Below are positions 9,547 to 18,492 of a stretch of DNA of 64,000 nucleotides, in pieces. The notes below the pieces were generated by a model. The model made no database searches and was not told the DNA's origin. It saw nothing but the letters and a program-made list of their open reading frames with translations. Origin of the DNA: Desulfobacula sp964636495 (GTDB lineage Bacteria; Desulfobacterota; Desulfobacteria; Desulfobacterales; Desulfobacteraceae). The stretch's first letter is position 1; the number at the start of each line of letters is the position of its first letter. The position numbers and the translations under genes were made by a program. The DNA lies in contig CAZWSL010000003.1 in the NCBI GenBank assembly GCA_964636495.1, positions 88,278 through 152,277 of the forward strand, written 5' to 3'.

Positions 9547-10388
9547 GCATAGGAGAGTAGAAAACCAGCCCCTGATTTACCGTATGGATAGAGATTAAAG
9601 GCAAGAGAGCTGTCCCGCTGTTTATCTGTCATAAAGACAGATCTTACTGACTGGTAAGCCATTACCCATCCTAAAACTGACTGTGATACAAAGTGATCAT
9701 CATCATTGACCCTGCTCCAGCCTGTAAGAAAAGATGCACCGTAGAAGAGCCACTTAACCGGGTTGTCTCTGTTCATTTTAGCAAGGGTGAGAAATGGTAC
9801 CGCACCCATAAAGGAGTGTCCGCTTACGCCGTTATTATCATTAAACAGACTCCATTCAGATCCGTGACTGCTCTCTCCAGGCCGTGATGCTCCGGTTACC
9901 ACCTGCATCAGCAGCATTGGCGGAGCTCCAACCAGATATGCCCTTGCTGTATTATAGCCCCACGTCCCGATGGGATAAGCCAGATTGTCCTCCGGTATAA
10001 AGTATCCGGCAGCAGCCGCTGCAAGAGAAAGGGGAATCAGATATTCCCCGTCTCCAAATTTTTTTGCTGTTTTGGAAAAATCATCCGTGCTTTCACTCCG
10101 CATATTATTCTGGTATTCATCCTGTAGCCATTCATCAGCACTGGTATTGGCCAGAATACCTCCCAGGGCAAAACTGCCTGCCATAACTTTAAAATTGCCT
10201 GATGTATAATAATTTCTAAAATCACCTTTAATATCTTCTAAAATCTGATACCTGCCACTGTAAGAACTGTAGCTGTTATCATCTGCAAATGCACTATTGC
10301 ATAAAAAGAGTGCAGTCATAAGAGTGCAGCACCATGTTATAAAAATATTTCTGTTAGTCCGTGTCAAAATGATCTCCCCAAATTTCAC
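9540..10388 (-). CDS. PAP2-superfamily phosphatase, exported
   Basis: Phosphatidic-acid-phosphatase-type enzyme with an N-terminal signal sequence ending near residue 35 (SAFADD). Motifs: a GASRPGES segment as motif 1, SGHSFMG as motif 2, and SRVNDDDH as motif 3. In motif 3 the usual Asp four residues after the His is replaced (HFVSQS), a variation that leaves the main catalytic His and Arg intact. Alanine-rich helix around residues 115-130. Likely acts on a lipid phosphate in the envelope, for example undecaprenyl pyrophosphate or lipid A. Coupled to the ligase-like gene. Substrate unknown. Confidence 0.75.
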   Translation of the reverse strand: MKFGEIILTRTNRNIFITWCCTLMTALFLCNSAFADDNSYSSYSGRYQILEDIKGDFRNYYTSGNFKVMAGSFALGGILANTSADEWLQDEYQNNMRSESTDDFSKTAKKFGDGEYLIPLSLAAAAAGYFIPEDNLAYPIGTWGYNTARAYLVGAPPMLLMQVVTGASRPGESSHGSEWSLFNDNNGVSGHSFMGAVPFLTLAKMNRDNPVKWLFYGASFLTGWSRVNDDDHFVSQSVLGWVMAYQSVRSVFMTDKQRDSSLAFNLYPYGKSGAGFLLSYAW

Positions 10389-10512
10389 AATTAATGATTA
10401 CACCCTGTTTTTCTGTTTCAGGATTGTGAATCGTTTTCCAGCACGCCGGTATTAGACGGTTAGTTAGAATAAAAAATACAATTTGTCAAGAAAGATCAGG
10501 GGGTTCATTACT

Positions 10513-11271
10513 ATGTTTATCTTGACAAAAACCAGGTTTTTATCCTATAAGTCGTCCATGAAAAATGAACTGACTATCATTGTTCCGGTATTTAATGAAG
10601 AAGAGAGCCTGCCTCTGTTCTTTAAAGAGATGGATAGATTTATCAGCAGTGCTCCCATTCCATGCAAAGCCTTTTTTGTAGATGACGGTTCAACTGATAA
10701 AAGCCTTTCTCTTTTAAAAGAGCAGTGCAGCCGTACAGCTTCCTGCAGTTACATGGCTCTTGAGGGAAATTATGGATTAAGTACTGCCATTAAAGCCGGT
10801 ATTGATGCATGCCAGTCCTATCTGGTCGGATACATTGACGCAGACCTGCAGACAAAGCCTGAGGATTTCATGCTCTATTTTGATTACTTCCCCGAATATG
10901 ACATGGTCAACGGTATCAGACAGAATCGGAAGGACAATGCAGTTAAAAGATTTTCATCAAAATTTGCCAATACATACAGGCGGCTCATGATAAACGATGG
11001 TATTGAGGATACCTGCTGTCCGCTGAAAATTATTAAAACATCCTTTGCACAGAACATTCCTTTTTTTAATGGCATGCACCGGTTTATGCCGGCCCTTGTC
11101 AAATTACACGGAGGCAGGGTAAAACAGGTGCCTGTTAAACACTATCCAAGACATTTTGGAGACAGCAAGTATCATCTTGCCAATCGTCTTATCGGTCCTT
11201 TTTTTGATACCCTGGCTTTTCGCTGGATGCGAAGCAGATATATAAAATACAGGATATCCGACCAGAGATGA
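10513..11271 (+). CDS. Family 2 glycosyltransferase (polyprenyl-phosphate sugar transferase type)
   Basis: GT-A-fold enzyme resembling GtrB/DPM1/ArnC catalytic domains: IIVPVFNEEES at the strand-1 nucleotide site, FVDDGSTDKSL, and YIDADLQTKPED as the metal-binding acidic motif. It lacks the two C-terminal membrane helices of GtrB. Start chosen at ATG 10513, preceded by AGGGGG at 9-base spacing. ATG 10558, where the conserved domain really begins, is also possible; a TTGACA/TATAAG pair with 18-base spacing at 10522-10551 would make that message leaderless. First gene of a coupled three-gene cassette. Confidence 0.82.
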   Translation: MFILTKTRFLSYKSSMKNELTIIVPVFNEEESLPLFFKEMDRFISSAPIPCKAFFVDDGSTDKSLSLLKEQCSRTASCSYMALEGNYGLSTAIKAGIDACQSYLVGYIDADLQTKPEDFMLYFDYFPEYDMVNGIRQNRKDNAVKRFSSKFANTYRRLMINDGIEDTCCPLKIIKTSFAQNIPFFNGMHRFMPALVKLHGGRVKQVPVKHYPRHFGDSKYHLANRLIGPFFDTLAFRWMRSRYIKYRISDQR

Positions 11272-11918
11272 ATCTGTATGTTGTATTCAGTATCGGTTTT
11301 TTATCCCAGATCCTTTTTGCAGCAAGACTGCTAGTACAGTGGATAAATTCTGAAAAAGCCAATCGTATAGTCTCTCCGCTGCTTTTCTGGCAATTGAGTA
11401 TTGTTGCCTCATTCCTGATGATGATATATGGTATTCTGCGGAATGATCCGGCTATTCTTTTGGGCCAGTTTATCACATATGCAGTATATATACGCAATCT
11501 GCATTATCACGGCTTCTGGAAAAAAATTCCATCCCCTGTTCGTGTTATGGCGGTGGTATTCCCCCTGCTTGCAATCACCTGGCTTCTGTATGGAGAACAG
11601 TATAATATAAGAACAATTGTCTCCAATGAAGATATTTCCCCTTTTCTGATGGTGTGGGGGGTAGCAAGCCAGTTTGTGTTTACCTTTCGTTTCGTATATC
11701 AATGGATATACACTGAAAAGAGGAGGCAGTCTGTTTTGCCCATAGGCTTCTGGCTTATCAGTTTTATCGGTTCAATGATGGTACTTTCATATGCTGTCAT
11801 TAGAAAGGATCCAGTCCTTTTTATAGGCCAGATTTTTGGTTTTATCGTTTATATCAGAAATATTATAATCTGGATAAAGAGCAGGCGGCAGGCAGCTCGA
11901 CTTGAGGATAAAAAATAA
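11268..11918 (+). CDS. Membrane protein with two lipid-A-biosynthesis N-terminal (LABN) domains
   Basis: 216 residues with two copies of the small LABN unit (PF07578 type). The first is around residues 5-75 (SQILFAARLLVQWI, then a GQFITYAVYIRNL end). The second is around 130-205 (SQFVFTFRFVYQWI, then GQIFGFIVYIRNI). About six hydrophobic helices. The internal duplication is plain by eye. It overlaps the GT2 gene (ATGA) and the next gene (TAATG), so all three are one translational unit. The small multi-helix build and placement between GT2 and GT39/83 genes suggest a flippase-like or accessory role; that is inference. Confidence 0.78.
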   Translation: MNLYVVFSIGFLSQILFAARLLVQWINSEKANRIVSPLLFWQLSIVASFLMMIYGILRNDPAILLGQFITYAVYIRNLHYHGFWKKIPSPVRVMAVVFPLLAITWLLYGEQYNIRTIVSNEDISPFLMVWGVASQFVFTFRFVYQWIYTEKRRQSVLPIGFWLISFIGSMMVLSYAVIRKDPVLFIGQIFGFIVYIRNIIIWIKSRRQAARLEDKK

Positions 11919-13402
11919 TGTCCGGATCTGTTGTTTATAACAGGAACTTAAGTCTGAAATTTATTTTCCTTATTTTCGGATATTTCAGCCTTCATATCAT
12001 TTTAAGAGTTATACTGTCTGACTCTCTTGATTATGATGAAGCTGAGCAGGCCCTTCTGGCACAATGGCTGCGGGCCGGATATACTGAACAGCCCCCTCTT
12101 TATACCTGGATACAATATTTCCTGTTTCAGGTTTTCGGGAAAACTGTTTTTGCTGTCTCCCTTTTGAAGAATACACTGCTGTTTTTGACCTACCTTTTTC
12201 TCTACTTCAGTGCTGAAAAACTTTTAAAAAATACGCGGGCTGCAGTACTTTCAGCTTCTTCCCTTTTCCTGATACCCCAGATTGCGTGGGAATCACAGCG
12301 GGATATGACCCATACCACACTTGTTGTTTTTGCATCATCAGCACTCCTGTGGACAGTTTTCAGGCTGCTTGATGATAAATCTTTTTTAAACTATACGCTT
12401 TTTGGACTGTTCTGCGGCATAGGCATACTGGCAAAGGGGAATTTTTTCATTTTTTTATGGATACTTTTTCTCACTCTTTCAACTTTTTCCAGTGGCAGGC
12501 AGTTGTTTTATTCCAGGATGATTCTGACCAGCCTTGCAGTTACTATTGCCATGGCTGCCTGTTATTTTCTCTGGATGTTCAATAATCAGGAGATTGTTTT
12601 CTCTGCAACCCATAAATTTAAACAGGCTGTGGAGCTGTACTATATAAAAGGCGTTCAAAGTTTTGTCAAAAACACACTCCTCTTTCTCACTCCCCTCTGG
12701 TTAGTGTATCTTGTGATTTTTCCACAGGGGTATAACACAACAGGAGGCAGGCATACCGGGTTTGCTAAAAGATTCATGTCCCGATATGGTTTGATTTTTA
12801 TCATAACCCTCCTTGCTGTTATTGCTCTATTTAAAGTTTCATATGTAAAAGACAGATGGATGCAGCCAATGCTTTTTGCTGTTCCTTTAATTTTTTTCTC
12901 AAGATTTGATGTTTTCAGTATAAACAGGAAACAGTACAGGCAGTTCTGTATAGTCTGTATTGCTGCTGCTGTTGCTGTATATGCAGCTTTCAGTTTCAGG
13001 GTGGTGGGTGCACCCCTGACCCGTGACTACTGCAGGTTGAGTTATCCTTTTTCAGAAGTGGCTGAAGAAATTCGCCAATCAGGGTTTGAAGATGGAATTA
13101 TCATAAGCAACAACAGGTTTATTGCAGGAAACATGCATTTTAAATTTCCCGGAAGTGATGCCCTGATACCCGGTTACCAATTTGAACTGCTGCCATACTC
13201 AGCACAGCATGAAAAAGCGCTGGTTATATGGGAAGCTGGTACGTCTTCCACTGTTCCATCACAGCTTGCAGCTTTTATAGAGGATGTATATGGTATAAAT
13301 TTAACGCAATATGCCATAACGTTTTATGAAAAACCATATAAATATAACATAAAGGATAAAATCAGACTCGGCGCAATCGTGTTTGATCTGCCCTTAAAAT
13401 GA
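11918..13402 (+). CDS. ArnT/PMT-like polytopic glycosyltransferase (GT39/83 type)
   Basis: 494 residues, about 11-12 predicted helices. The first periplasmic loop carries SLDYDEAEQALLAQW, whose DE pair matches the catalytic acidic motif of dolichyl/undecaprenyl-phosphate-sugar dependent transferases, followed by PPLYTWIQY. A short C-terminal periplasmic domain starts near residue 375. Probable role: transfer of a sugar from undecaprenyl phosphate to lipid A or core on the periplasmic face. With the GT2 (making the polyprenyl-P-sugar) and the LABN protein it forms an Arn-like set without the Ara4N genes. Confidence 0.8.
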   Translation: MSGSVVYNRNLSLKFIFLIFGYFSLHIILRVILSDSLDYDEAEQALLAQWLRAGYTEQPPLYTWIQYFLFQVFGKTVFAVSLLKNTLLFLTYLFLYFSAEKLLKNTRAAVLSASSLFLIPQIAWESQRDMTHTTLVVFASSALLWTVFRLLDDKSFLNYTLFGLFCGIGILAKGNFFIFLWILFLTLSTFSSGRQLFYSRMILTSLAVTIAMAACYFLWMFNNQEIVFSATHKFKQAVELYYIKGVQSFVKNTLLFLTPLWLVYLVIFPQGYNTTGGRHTGFAKRFMSRYGLIFIITLLAVIALFKVSYVKDRWMQPMLFAVPLIFFSRFDVFSINRKQYRQFCIVCIAAAVAVYAAFSFRVVGAPLTRDYCRLSYPFSEVAEEIRQSGFEDGIIISNNRFIAGNMHFKFPGSDALIPGYQFELLPYSAQHEKALVIWEAGTSSTVPSQLAAFIEDVYGINLTQYAITFYEKPYKYNIKDKIRLGAIVFDLPLK

Positions 13403-13473
13403 GATTTCTGCATGATGCATAAGCCTTGAAACCGGCCATTGGCACCCAATCCCTGATCAGATCTGAAAACGAT

Positions 13474-14199
13474 TTAAATCTTTGCTTCCACTCTTTTAAT
13501 ATCTTCTGGAAGATCAATTTCAGGAGAGTCATATTCAGTGATGACTACTTTTATTTTATAGCCGAATTCAAGAACCCTTAACTGTTCAAGCTTTTCTATC
13601 TGCTCACACCTTCCTGTGGGAAGATCAACCAGTTTATCAAGAAAACTTTTTTTATAGGCATAGAAGCCAAGATGTTTGTAAAATGCAGCGTCTGTGCCTT
13701 CATCTCTGGGCCAGGGTATCTGGGCCCTTGAAAAATACATTGCAAAGCCGTTGTTGTCAAAGGTTACTTTTACATCTTTGGGATCTGTAATCTCTCTTTT
13801 ATCCTCTATCTTAAATGCAGGTGTAGACATGACAAGTTCCGGGTCTTCCCCAAAAGGTGCAAGCATTTCATCAAGGGTAGCAGGATTAAATATGGGTTGG
13901 TCACCCTGAATATTGATCACAATATCATCGGGTTTAATATTTAAAATATCAGCTGTCTGGGCAACTCTGTCAGTGCCGGAGCGGCAGCTGGCAGACGTCA
14001 TGACCGCCTCGCCTCCAAATGATTTAACAGCATCAAAGATGCGCTTGTCATCGGTTGCAACGACTGCCTGTGAAATGCTCCTGGATTTTTGTGCCTGTTC
14101 ATAAACCCTTTGTATCATGGGTTTGCCTGCAATGAGAACCAGAGGTTTTCCATTGAGCCTGGAGGAGGCGTATCTTGAAGGTATTACAGCAATTGTCAT
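13474..14199 (-). CDS. kdsB: CMP-Kdo (probably CMP-Kdo8N) cytidylyltransferase
   Basis: Activates the octulosonate sugar with CTP. 241 residues. Visible: AVIPSRYASSRLNGKPL (nucleotide-binding loop), INIQGDQP with the metal-binding Asp, and the C-terminal RCEQIEKLEQLRVLE signature. It lies 13 bases after kdnB in the kdnA-kdnB-kdsB order. In Shewanella the homologous trio makes and activates 8-amino-Kdo, and the linked KdsB prefers Kdo8N; the same preference here is inferred from context only. Confidence 0.93.
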   Translation of the reverse strand: MTIAVIPSRYASSRLNGKPLVLIAGKPMIQRVYEQAQKSRSISQAVVATDDKRIFDAVKSFGGEAVMTSASCRSGTDRVAQTADILNIKPDDIVINIQGDQPIFNPATLDEMLAPFGEDPELVMSTPAFKIEDKREITDPKDVKVTFDNNGFAMYFSRAQIPWPRDEGTDAAFYKHLGFYAYKKSFLDKLVDLPTGRCEQIEKLEQLRVLEFGYKIKVVITEYDSPEIDLPEDIKRVEAKI

Positions 14200-14212
14200 G
14201 GTGTTCTCATAT

Positions 14213-15280
14213 TTACATATTTAAAAACAGGGATTTTGCTTTTTCCCTTGTCATAATATCTTTCCAGTTTTTACCAAGGCAGTTCTCCCATAAAGGGTCA
14301 AGGCCTAAAGCTACGGTGATCATCTTTTCAACCTGTTCCTCTTCAAGGTCTTTTACCAGATTGCGGGGAAGCTTGATATTCTCTTTATCCATCATTGTTC
14401 TGAACTCTTTGACGCCTTCGGGATAGAACTCCTCAAGATAGTCAAATACAATGCAGCATCCAATTCCGTGGTGGGTACCGAGTACATAGGAGAGGCCATA
14501 AGAGAGGGCATGACAGGCACCTACCTGTGAATAGGCAATGCTCATCCCGCCAAAAAAAGATGCCATCATCAGCTTGTCGTCTCTATCAGGATGGTTATCC
14601 AGAAATACCTCTCTGCACAGATCCATGGCTTTCTCACCATAAGATTTGGAAAATTCATTCAGATACGTCCCCTCAAGGGATTCTACACAGTGGATATAGC
14701 AGTCCATTCCTGTATAGAAATACTGCTCTTTTGGAACATCCTTTACAAGCTCAGGATCAAGAATGATCTGGTCAAAGACAGTATAGTCGGAATTAAGACC
14801 CAGTTTTTTTTCAGGCCCTGTTAAAACAGCAGTTCTTGAAACCTCAGCTCCGGTTCCGGAAAGGGTGGGAACAGCCATATGGGTGACTGCAGGATTTTTA
14901 ATCAGATCCCATCCCTGGTAAAGAGAGGAGGAACCTTCATTTGTCAGCATCAGGGATATTGCTTTGGCAAGATCCATTGTACTCCCGCCTCCAATACCTA
15001 TAACAGCTGCTGGAAGAGCTGAAGAGAACGATTTTACTTTAAGGGTCAGTTCATCCACATATTGTGTTTTAGGTTCATCATCCACATTGACCCAGAGCAG
15101 CATATCATTTTTCCGGAGGGGAATTCTCTTTTCAAGTCCCTCCTGCTTAAATACGTCATCTGTAACAAATACAACCCATGAATCGGTTTTCGTACGATGA
15201 TTGTTAACTATTTCATCAACCTGGTTAAAACAGCCTCTTCCAAAAATTACATTGGGAACGAGCTTAAAATTTCTAAACAT
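14213..15280 (-). CDS. kdnB: Kdo 8-oxidase, iron-type alcohol dehydrogenase family
   Basis: 355-residue iron-containing alcohol dehydrogenase fold. NAD-binding GGGSTMDLAKA lies near residue 97, and TLSGTGAEVS near 139. Metal-ligand residues are D193, H197 (in GMDCYIHCVE), H258 (in GACHALSYG) and H272 (in GTHHGIG). Alone this would be a generic dehydrogenase, but it sits 3 bases downstream of kdnA and 13 bases upstream of kdsB, the arrangement that defines Kdo8N synthesis. Expected reaction: oxidation of the C8 hydroxyl of Kdo to an aldehyde, which KdnA then aminates. An AAAGGA site precedes the ATG. Confidence 0.87.
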   Translation of the reverse strand: MFRNFKLVPNVIFGRGCFNQVDEIVNNHRTKTDSWVVFVTDDVFKQEGLEKRIPLRKNDMLLWVNVDDEPKTQYVDELTLKVKSFSSALPAAVIGIGGGSTMDLAKAISLMLTNEGSSSLYQGWDLIKNPAVTHMAVPTLSGTGAEVSRTAVLTGPEKKLGLNSDYTVFDQIILDPELVKDVPKEQYFYTGMDCYIHCVESLEGTYLNEFSKSYGEKAMDLCREVFLDNHPDRDDKLMMASFFGGMSIAYSQVGACHALSYGLSYVLGTHHGIGCCIVFDYLEEFYPEGVKEFRTMMDKENIKLPRNLVKDLEEEQVEKMITVALGLDPLWENCLGKNWKDIMTREKAKSLFLNM

Positions 15281-15283
15281 ATG

Positions 15284-16471
15284 TTATCCTTTAAATGATT
15301 TCATTATCGCCTGAATTCTCTTTTCAACATCTTCGGCTGTCCACGACAGCATGATCTGCATGGAAATGGTTTTTTCCATTATTCTGTCAGATTGTTCCAG
15401 TAACAGGTTTTTATAATCAGGCAGGTTTCCGGCGAGTTCAAATGCAGGTCTGTTTGCACTGCTCATCTCTTTTAAATGGTGCCATTTCCTGTAATAGTGC
15501 CAGTTGTTGTCATACCAGTATGGGCTTCCAGCACCATTTTTCGCCAGATTTGCAGCAATCTGTTCTGCCCGTTCCCTGGTTGGTAGAAAAAAGCTTAAAA
15601 AAGTTGCTGAATCACCATTTTCATCCGGGATATCCCTGAAGCTTACTTCAGGCAGAGCACGCATGGCATCTTTAATGGCAAGTTTGTTTTTTCTTTGAAT
15701 ATTTATGATTTTATCAAGCTTGTTCAGTTGTGCAAGTCCAACAGCAGCATTGAGTTCACTGATCCGGTAATTTGTTCCAAGTATGGGATGACCATCTGCA
15801 CCGCGGTCGGCTCCTCCAAGGTGATCATGGCCGTGATCAGCATATTGATCCGTTTTTTCATAAATCTCTCTGCTGTCCGTAACAATTCCCCCGCCTTCTC
15901 CGCAGGTTATTGTTTTAACAGAATCAAATGAGAAGCATCCTGAAAGTCCAAAAGAGCCAAGGGATTTACCACGGTATTCTGCACCAAGGGACTGGCAGGC
16001 ATCTTCAATAAGAATTAATCCTTTTTTATCACAGATATCTTTGATTTCATCAATCCTTGCCATGGAACCGCACATATGCACCGGAACGACTGCTTTTGTT
16101 CTGGAAGTGATAACATCTTCAAGTGCTTCGGGGTCAAGGCATAAGGTTCTGTCAATTTCACTGAAAACAGGAATGGCACCTATGTTTATAACAGCTTCAA
16201 ATGTGGCAACAAATGTAAAAGGAGGAATAATCACCTCATCTCCAGCACCAATTCCGCAGGCAGTCAGTGCGGTACAGAGAGCAGCAGTCCCGCTGGAGCA
16301 GAGGTGGCTGTGTTTTGAGCCTGTGATATTGCACAGTTTCTTTTCAAATTCCAACGCTTTAAAGTGATTGTTCCTTGCTCCCTCAAATCCATATCTGAAA
16401 AGAACACCTGTTTCAAGAACATCATTAACCTCTTTTCTCTCTTCATCACCAAATACTTCAAACCCGGGCAT
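15284..16471 (-). CDS. kdnA: 8-amino-3,8-dideoxy-manno-octulosonate aminotransferase
   Basis: PLP-dependent DegT/DnrJ/EryC1-family sugar aminotransferase, 395 residues. Visible: SSGTAAL (cofactor phosphate), the IEDACQSLGAEY motif with the cofactor Asp, and FSFDSVKTITCGEGG with the Schiff-base Lys at K186. The N-terminus MPGFEVFGDEERKEV and the companion kdnB and kdsB point to KdnA. A strong AGGAGG lies a few bases before the ATG. This is the promoter-proximal gene of the trio; the upstream region 16480-16530 is AT-rich and probably carries the promoter. Confidence 0.87.
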   Translation of the reverse strand: MPGFEVFGDEERKEVNDVLETGVLFRYGFEGARNNHFKALEFEKKLCNITGSKHSHLCSSGTAALCTALTACGIGAGDEVIIPPFTFVATFEAVINIGAIPVFSEIDRTLCLDPEALEDVITSRTKAVVPVHMCGSMARIDEIKDICDKKGLILIEDACQSLGAEYRGKSLGSFGLSGCFSFDSVKTITCGEGGGIVTDSREIYEKTDQYADHGHDHLGGADRGADGHPILGTNYRISELNAAVGLAQLNKLDKIINIQRKNKLAIKDAMRALPEVSFRDIPDENGDSATFLSFFLPTRERAEQIAANLAKNGAGSPYWYDNNWHYYRKWHHLKEMSSANRPAFELAGNLPDYKNLLLEQSDRIMEKTISMQIMLSWTAEDVEKRIQAIMKSFKG

Positions 16472-16809
16472 GTATGCCTCCTTTTATAAGTAATTTTTAA
16501 TTTTCGGATTATATTGAAAATCTTTTTTTTTTTCAACCAAATGATGCTGTTAAGGTAAAATTTTGTAATTCAGGATATAAGAACAGGTGGTTTATTCTCA
16601 ACACTTCCCTGTCCAGACCATCCGGGAAAAATCACCGAGGTGATGAGTAACCAGATGGTGGGTTAAAATCAAAGATTGAGCAGGAGGTTAAATCAACCCT
16701 GAATGGTACAGGATATATTGCATCTGCAAAAACCATGACCCCTATGAAAGACCGGATTGGATAAATTCATACGGATTCTCAGGAATATGGATTATATTGT
16801 CTATTTGTT
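16472..16809. other. Intergenic stretch, possible gene relic
   Basis: 338 bases between the kdnA start and the end of the rhodanese gene. The kdnA-proximal 60 bases are very AT-rich. Farther along, the + strand has two short protein-like segments in different frames: 16611-16664 (ends NQMVG then a stop) and 16675-16764 (ends TMTPMKDRIG then a stop). They read like neighbouring parts of one decayed gene separated by a frameshift. I do not recognise the family. No terminator was identified. Confidence 0.3.
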
Positions 16810-17541
16810 TTATCTGATAACCGGATAGTTCTTTTTATACCAGTCAACAATACCAGATCTGAGGTTGAGTATTTTTTTAAAGCCGGAATCAATTAATATT
16901 TTTGACGCAACCGTGCTTCTGTTGCCGGTTGCACAATAAATCAATATGGCACTGTTCTTATGGACATCCAGTTCACTGATTCTGTACTGCAGTTCCTGAA
17001 CAGGAATCAGGATTGAGTTTTCAAGACGGCCGACTGCATGTTCCCTCCGGGTTCTGACATCAAGGATGAGAGGCTGGTTCTTTTTGATGAACTGGTCTGC
17101 ATCACCGGCTGATAATGCTTTATAACTTGCCTGCTGATACTCTGTTACCGTTACCTCCCCTTTCAGTGATGCAATTTGAAAAGGGAACGTCCCGTTTTTT
17201 TTCATCTTGAAATATGAGGTTGTTTTAAGATCAGCGGTAATCTGTTTTGACTCTTTCAGGGTTGGAAAAACAGCAGTTTGCCCGTTAAATTTCTCCGGCA
17301 GTTGAAATTTAATGTAATCACCACGATATACTTTAAAGTGCTGTGTTTTCCTATGAAGGTCAATTTCCAGAATACGGTATCCATTCTCTATTCTGCCTGA
17401 AATCTTATCTTCAGAAGAGTAGAGAGGATTAGCCAGAAAAAAGCTGCATGCAAAAACAGACAGCAGAACGGTTAAAAACAATCTGGTGGATCTTGATTTT
17501 TTATCTGTTCCTTTTCGGCGCTTATATACGTTGCTTAACAT
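16810..17541 (-). CDS. Exported rhodanese-domain protein with cupredoxin-like N-terminal domain
   Basis: 243 residues. A basic start and a hydrophobic segment (residues 20-42) form a signal peptide or anchor. Residues 45-135 look like a small beta-sandwich of cupredoxin type (HFKVYRGDYIKFQLP ... GTFPFQIASLKGEVTV) but without clear copper ligands. Residues 140-243 are a rhodanese domain with LDVRTRREH and the active-site loop CATGNRS, C203. Likely handles sulfane sulfur in the periplasm; substrate unknown. Single gene between intergenic regions. The domain assignment of the N-terminal half is weaker than that of the rhodanese half. Confidence 0.75.
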   Translation of the reverse strand: MLSNVYKRRKGTDKKSRSTRLFLTVLLSVFACSFFLANPLYSSEDKISGRIENGYRILEIDLHRKTQHFKVYRGDYIKFQLPEKFNGQTAVFPTLKESKQITADLKTTSYFKMKKNGTFPFQIASLKGEVTVTEYQQASYKALSAGDADQFIKKNQPLILDVRTRREHAVGRLENSILIPVQELQYRISELDVHKNSAILIYCATGNRSTVASKILIDSGFKKILNLRSGIVDWYKKNYPVIR

Positions 17542-17695
17542 ATTTATCCATTTCCTTTATTCTTTTTTTTTTATCCCGTATGGAACAGGTTCGTAATATG
17601 TATGATATTCAATACAGCATCACACCGTGCAATCTGTATTTCAACAATAAACATGAATCCACAAAGTTCAATTGATAAAATTGGGTTAACAAAGA

Positions 17696-17712
17696 ATCCG
17701 GTTTAACCGGAT
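17696..17712. promoter_or_regulatory. 17-bp perfect palindrome, candidate operator
   Basis: ATCCGGTT T AACCGGAT is a perfect 8-bp inverted repeat with a one-base centre. It lies 155 bases upstream of the rhodanese gene start and just after the UPF0280 gene on the minus strand. No T-run follows on either strand, so a regulator site is more likely than a terminator. Confidence 0.4.
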
Positions 17713-17769
17713 ATATTCAATGCAGTGAACCGTAAACCATGTAAATGCACTGCCAATTTATTAAAACCA

Positions 17770-18492
17770 TTATAGTTTTACAAGTTTGAGTTCACCCCAC
17801 AAACCGATATTTTTTCCTTTAATAATTATAATGCCATTGAGCCCTTTTATATTTTTACCAAAATCTATAGCAGCGTTTATATCACCGGAGTCCTTTATTC
17901 TGTTGGCAAGTGCTGTGGCAGCAGCATCTGCCAGTGGACATGAGTCTGAAAGCACGGTTACGGCATCTGCCTGGCCAAAACTTTTTGAATGCCCCAGGGT
18001 ACCTGAAGAGGTACATATTCCATAGGGATTGTCTTTTTTCCCCACCTGTATGCCGCATGTCATTGAAAAAGGGGTATTTTCTGCATAGATAGTGAAAATT
18101 GTTTCAGAATTGGATTTGATGAAAATATCGCCGCCGTTTTCTATGACTATTTCATTAGAGCAGGATAACAGTGCCTTTCCGGTATGTTCTGCAACCAAAC
18201 CTGCCACAGATGCCATGGGTCCTGTTCCGGTCAGTCTGGCGGCATCTGTCATCTCCTGTATGATCTGCGGGGCGGTGACACTGTTTTTCAGGGGTACAAG
18301 GGAGGTTGCAAATTCAGGCTGGTGCTTTATATAGGTTTCAATATAATTTCTGCATTCAAGTACGGCTTTTATTGCTGAATCACTTAAATCTGTCTGTGCC
18401 TGAATATTGAGATTTGTCTCTTTTACCGTGACGTTAAAAGAGACAAGACCCTTTTTGTTATGCTTTGTACGATAGGTTCGGTTATCAAACAT
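17770..18492 (-). CDS. UPF0280 family protein (ApbE-related fold)
   Basis: 240 residues of the UPF0280 family, common in methanogens and sulfate reducers. Its function is not established; the fold is related to the flavin transferase ApbE. Recognised by GTGPMASVAG near residue 90, ENGGDIFIKS near 117, CTSSGTLGHS near 160 and the ADAVTVLSDSC segment near 175. No signal peptide, so cytoplasmic. Upstream (18493-18670) is an AT-rich divergent promoter region shared with the LysE-type exporter. Confidence 0.82.
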   Translation of the reverse strand: MFDNRTYRTKHNKKGLVSFNVTVKETNLNIQAQTDLSDSAIKAVLECRNYIETYIKHQPEFATSLVPLKNSVTAPQIIQEMTDAARLTGTGPMASVAGLVAEHTGKALLSCSNEIVIENGGDIFIKSNSETIFTIYAENTPFSMTCGIQVGKKDNPYGICTSSGTLGHSKSFGQADAVTVLSDSCPLADAAATALANRIKDSGDINAAIDFGKNIKGLNGIIIIKGKNIGLWGELKLVKL

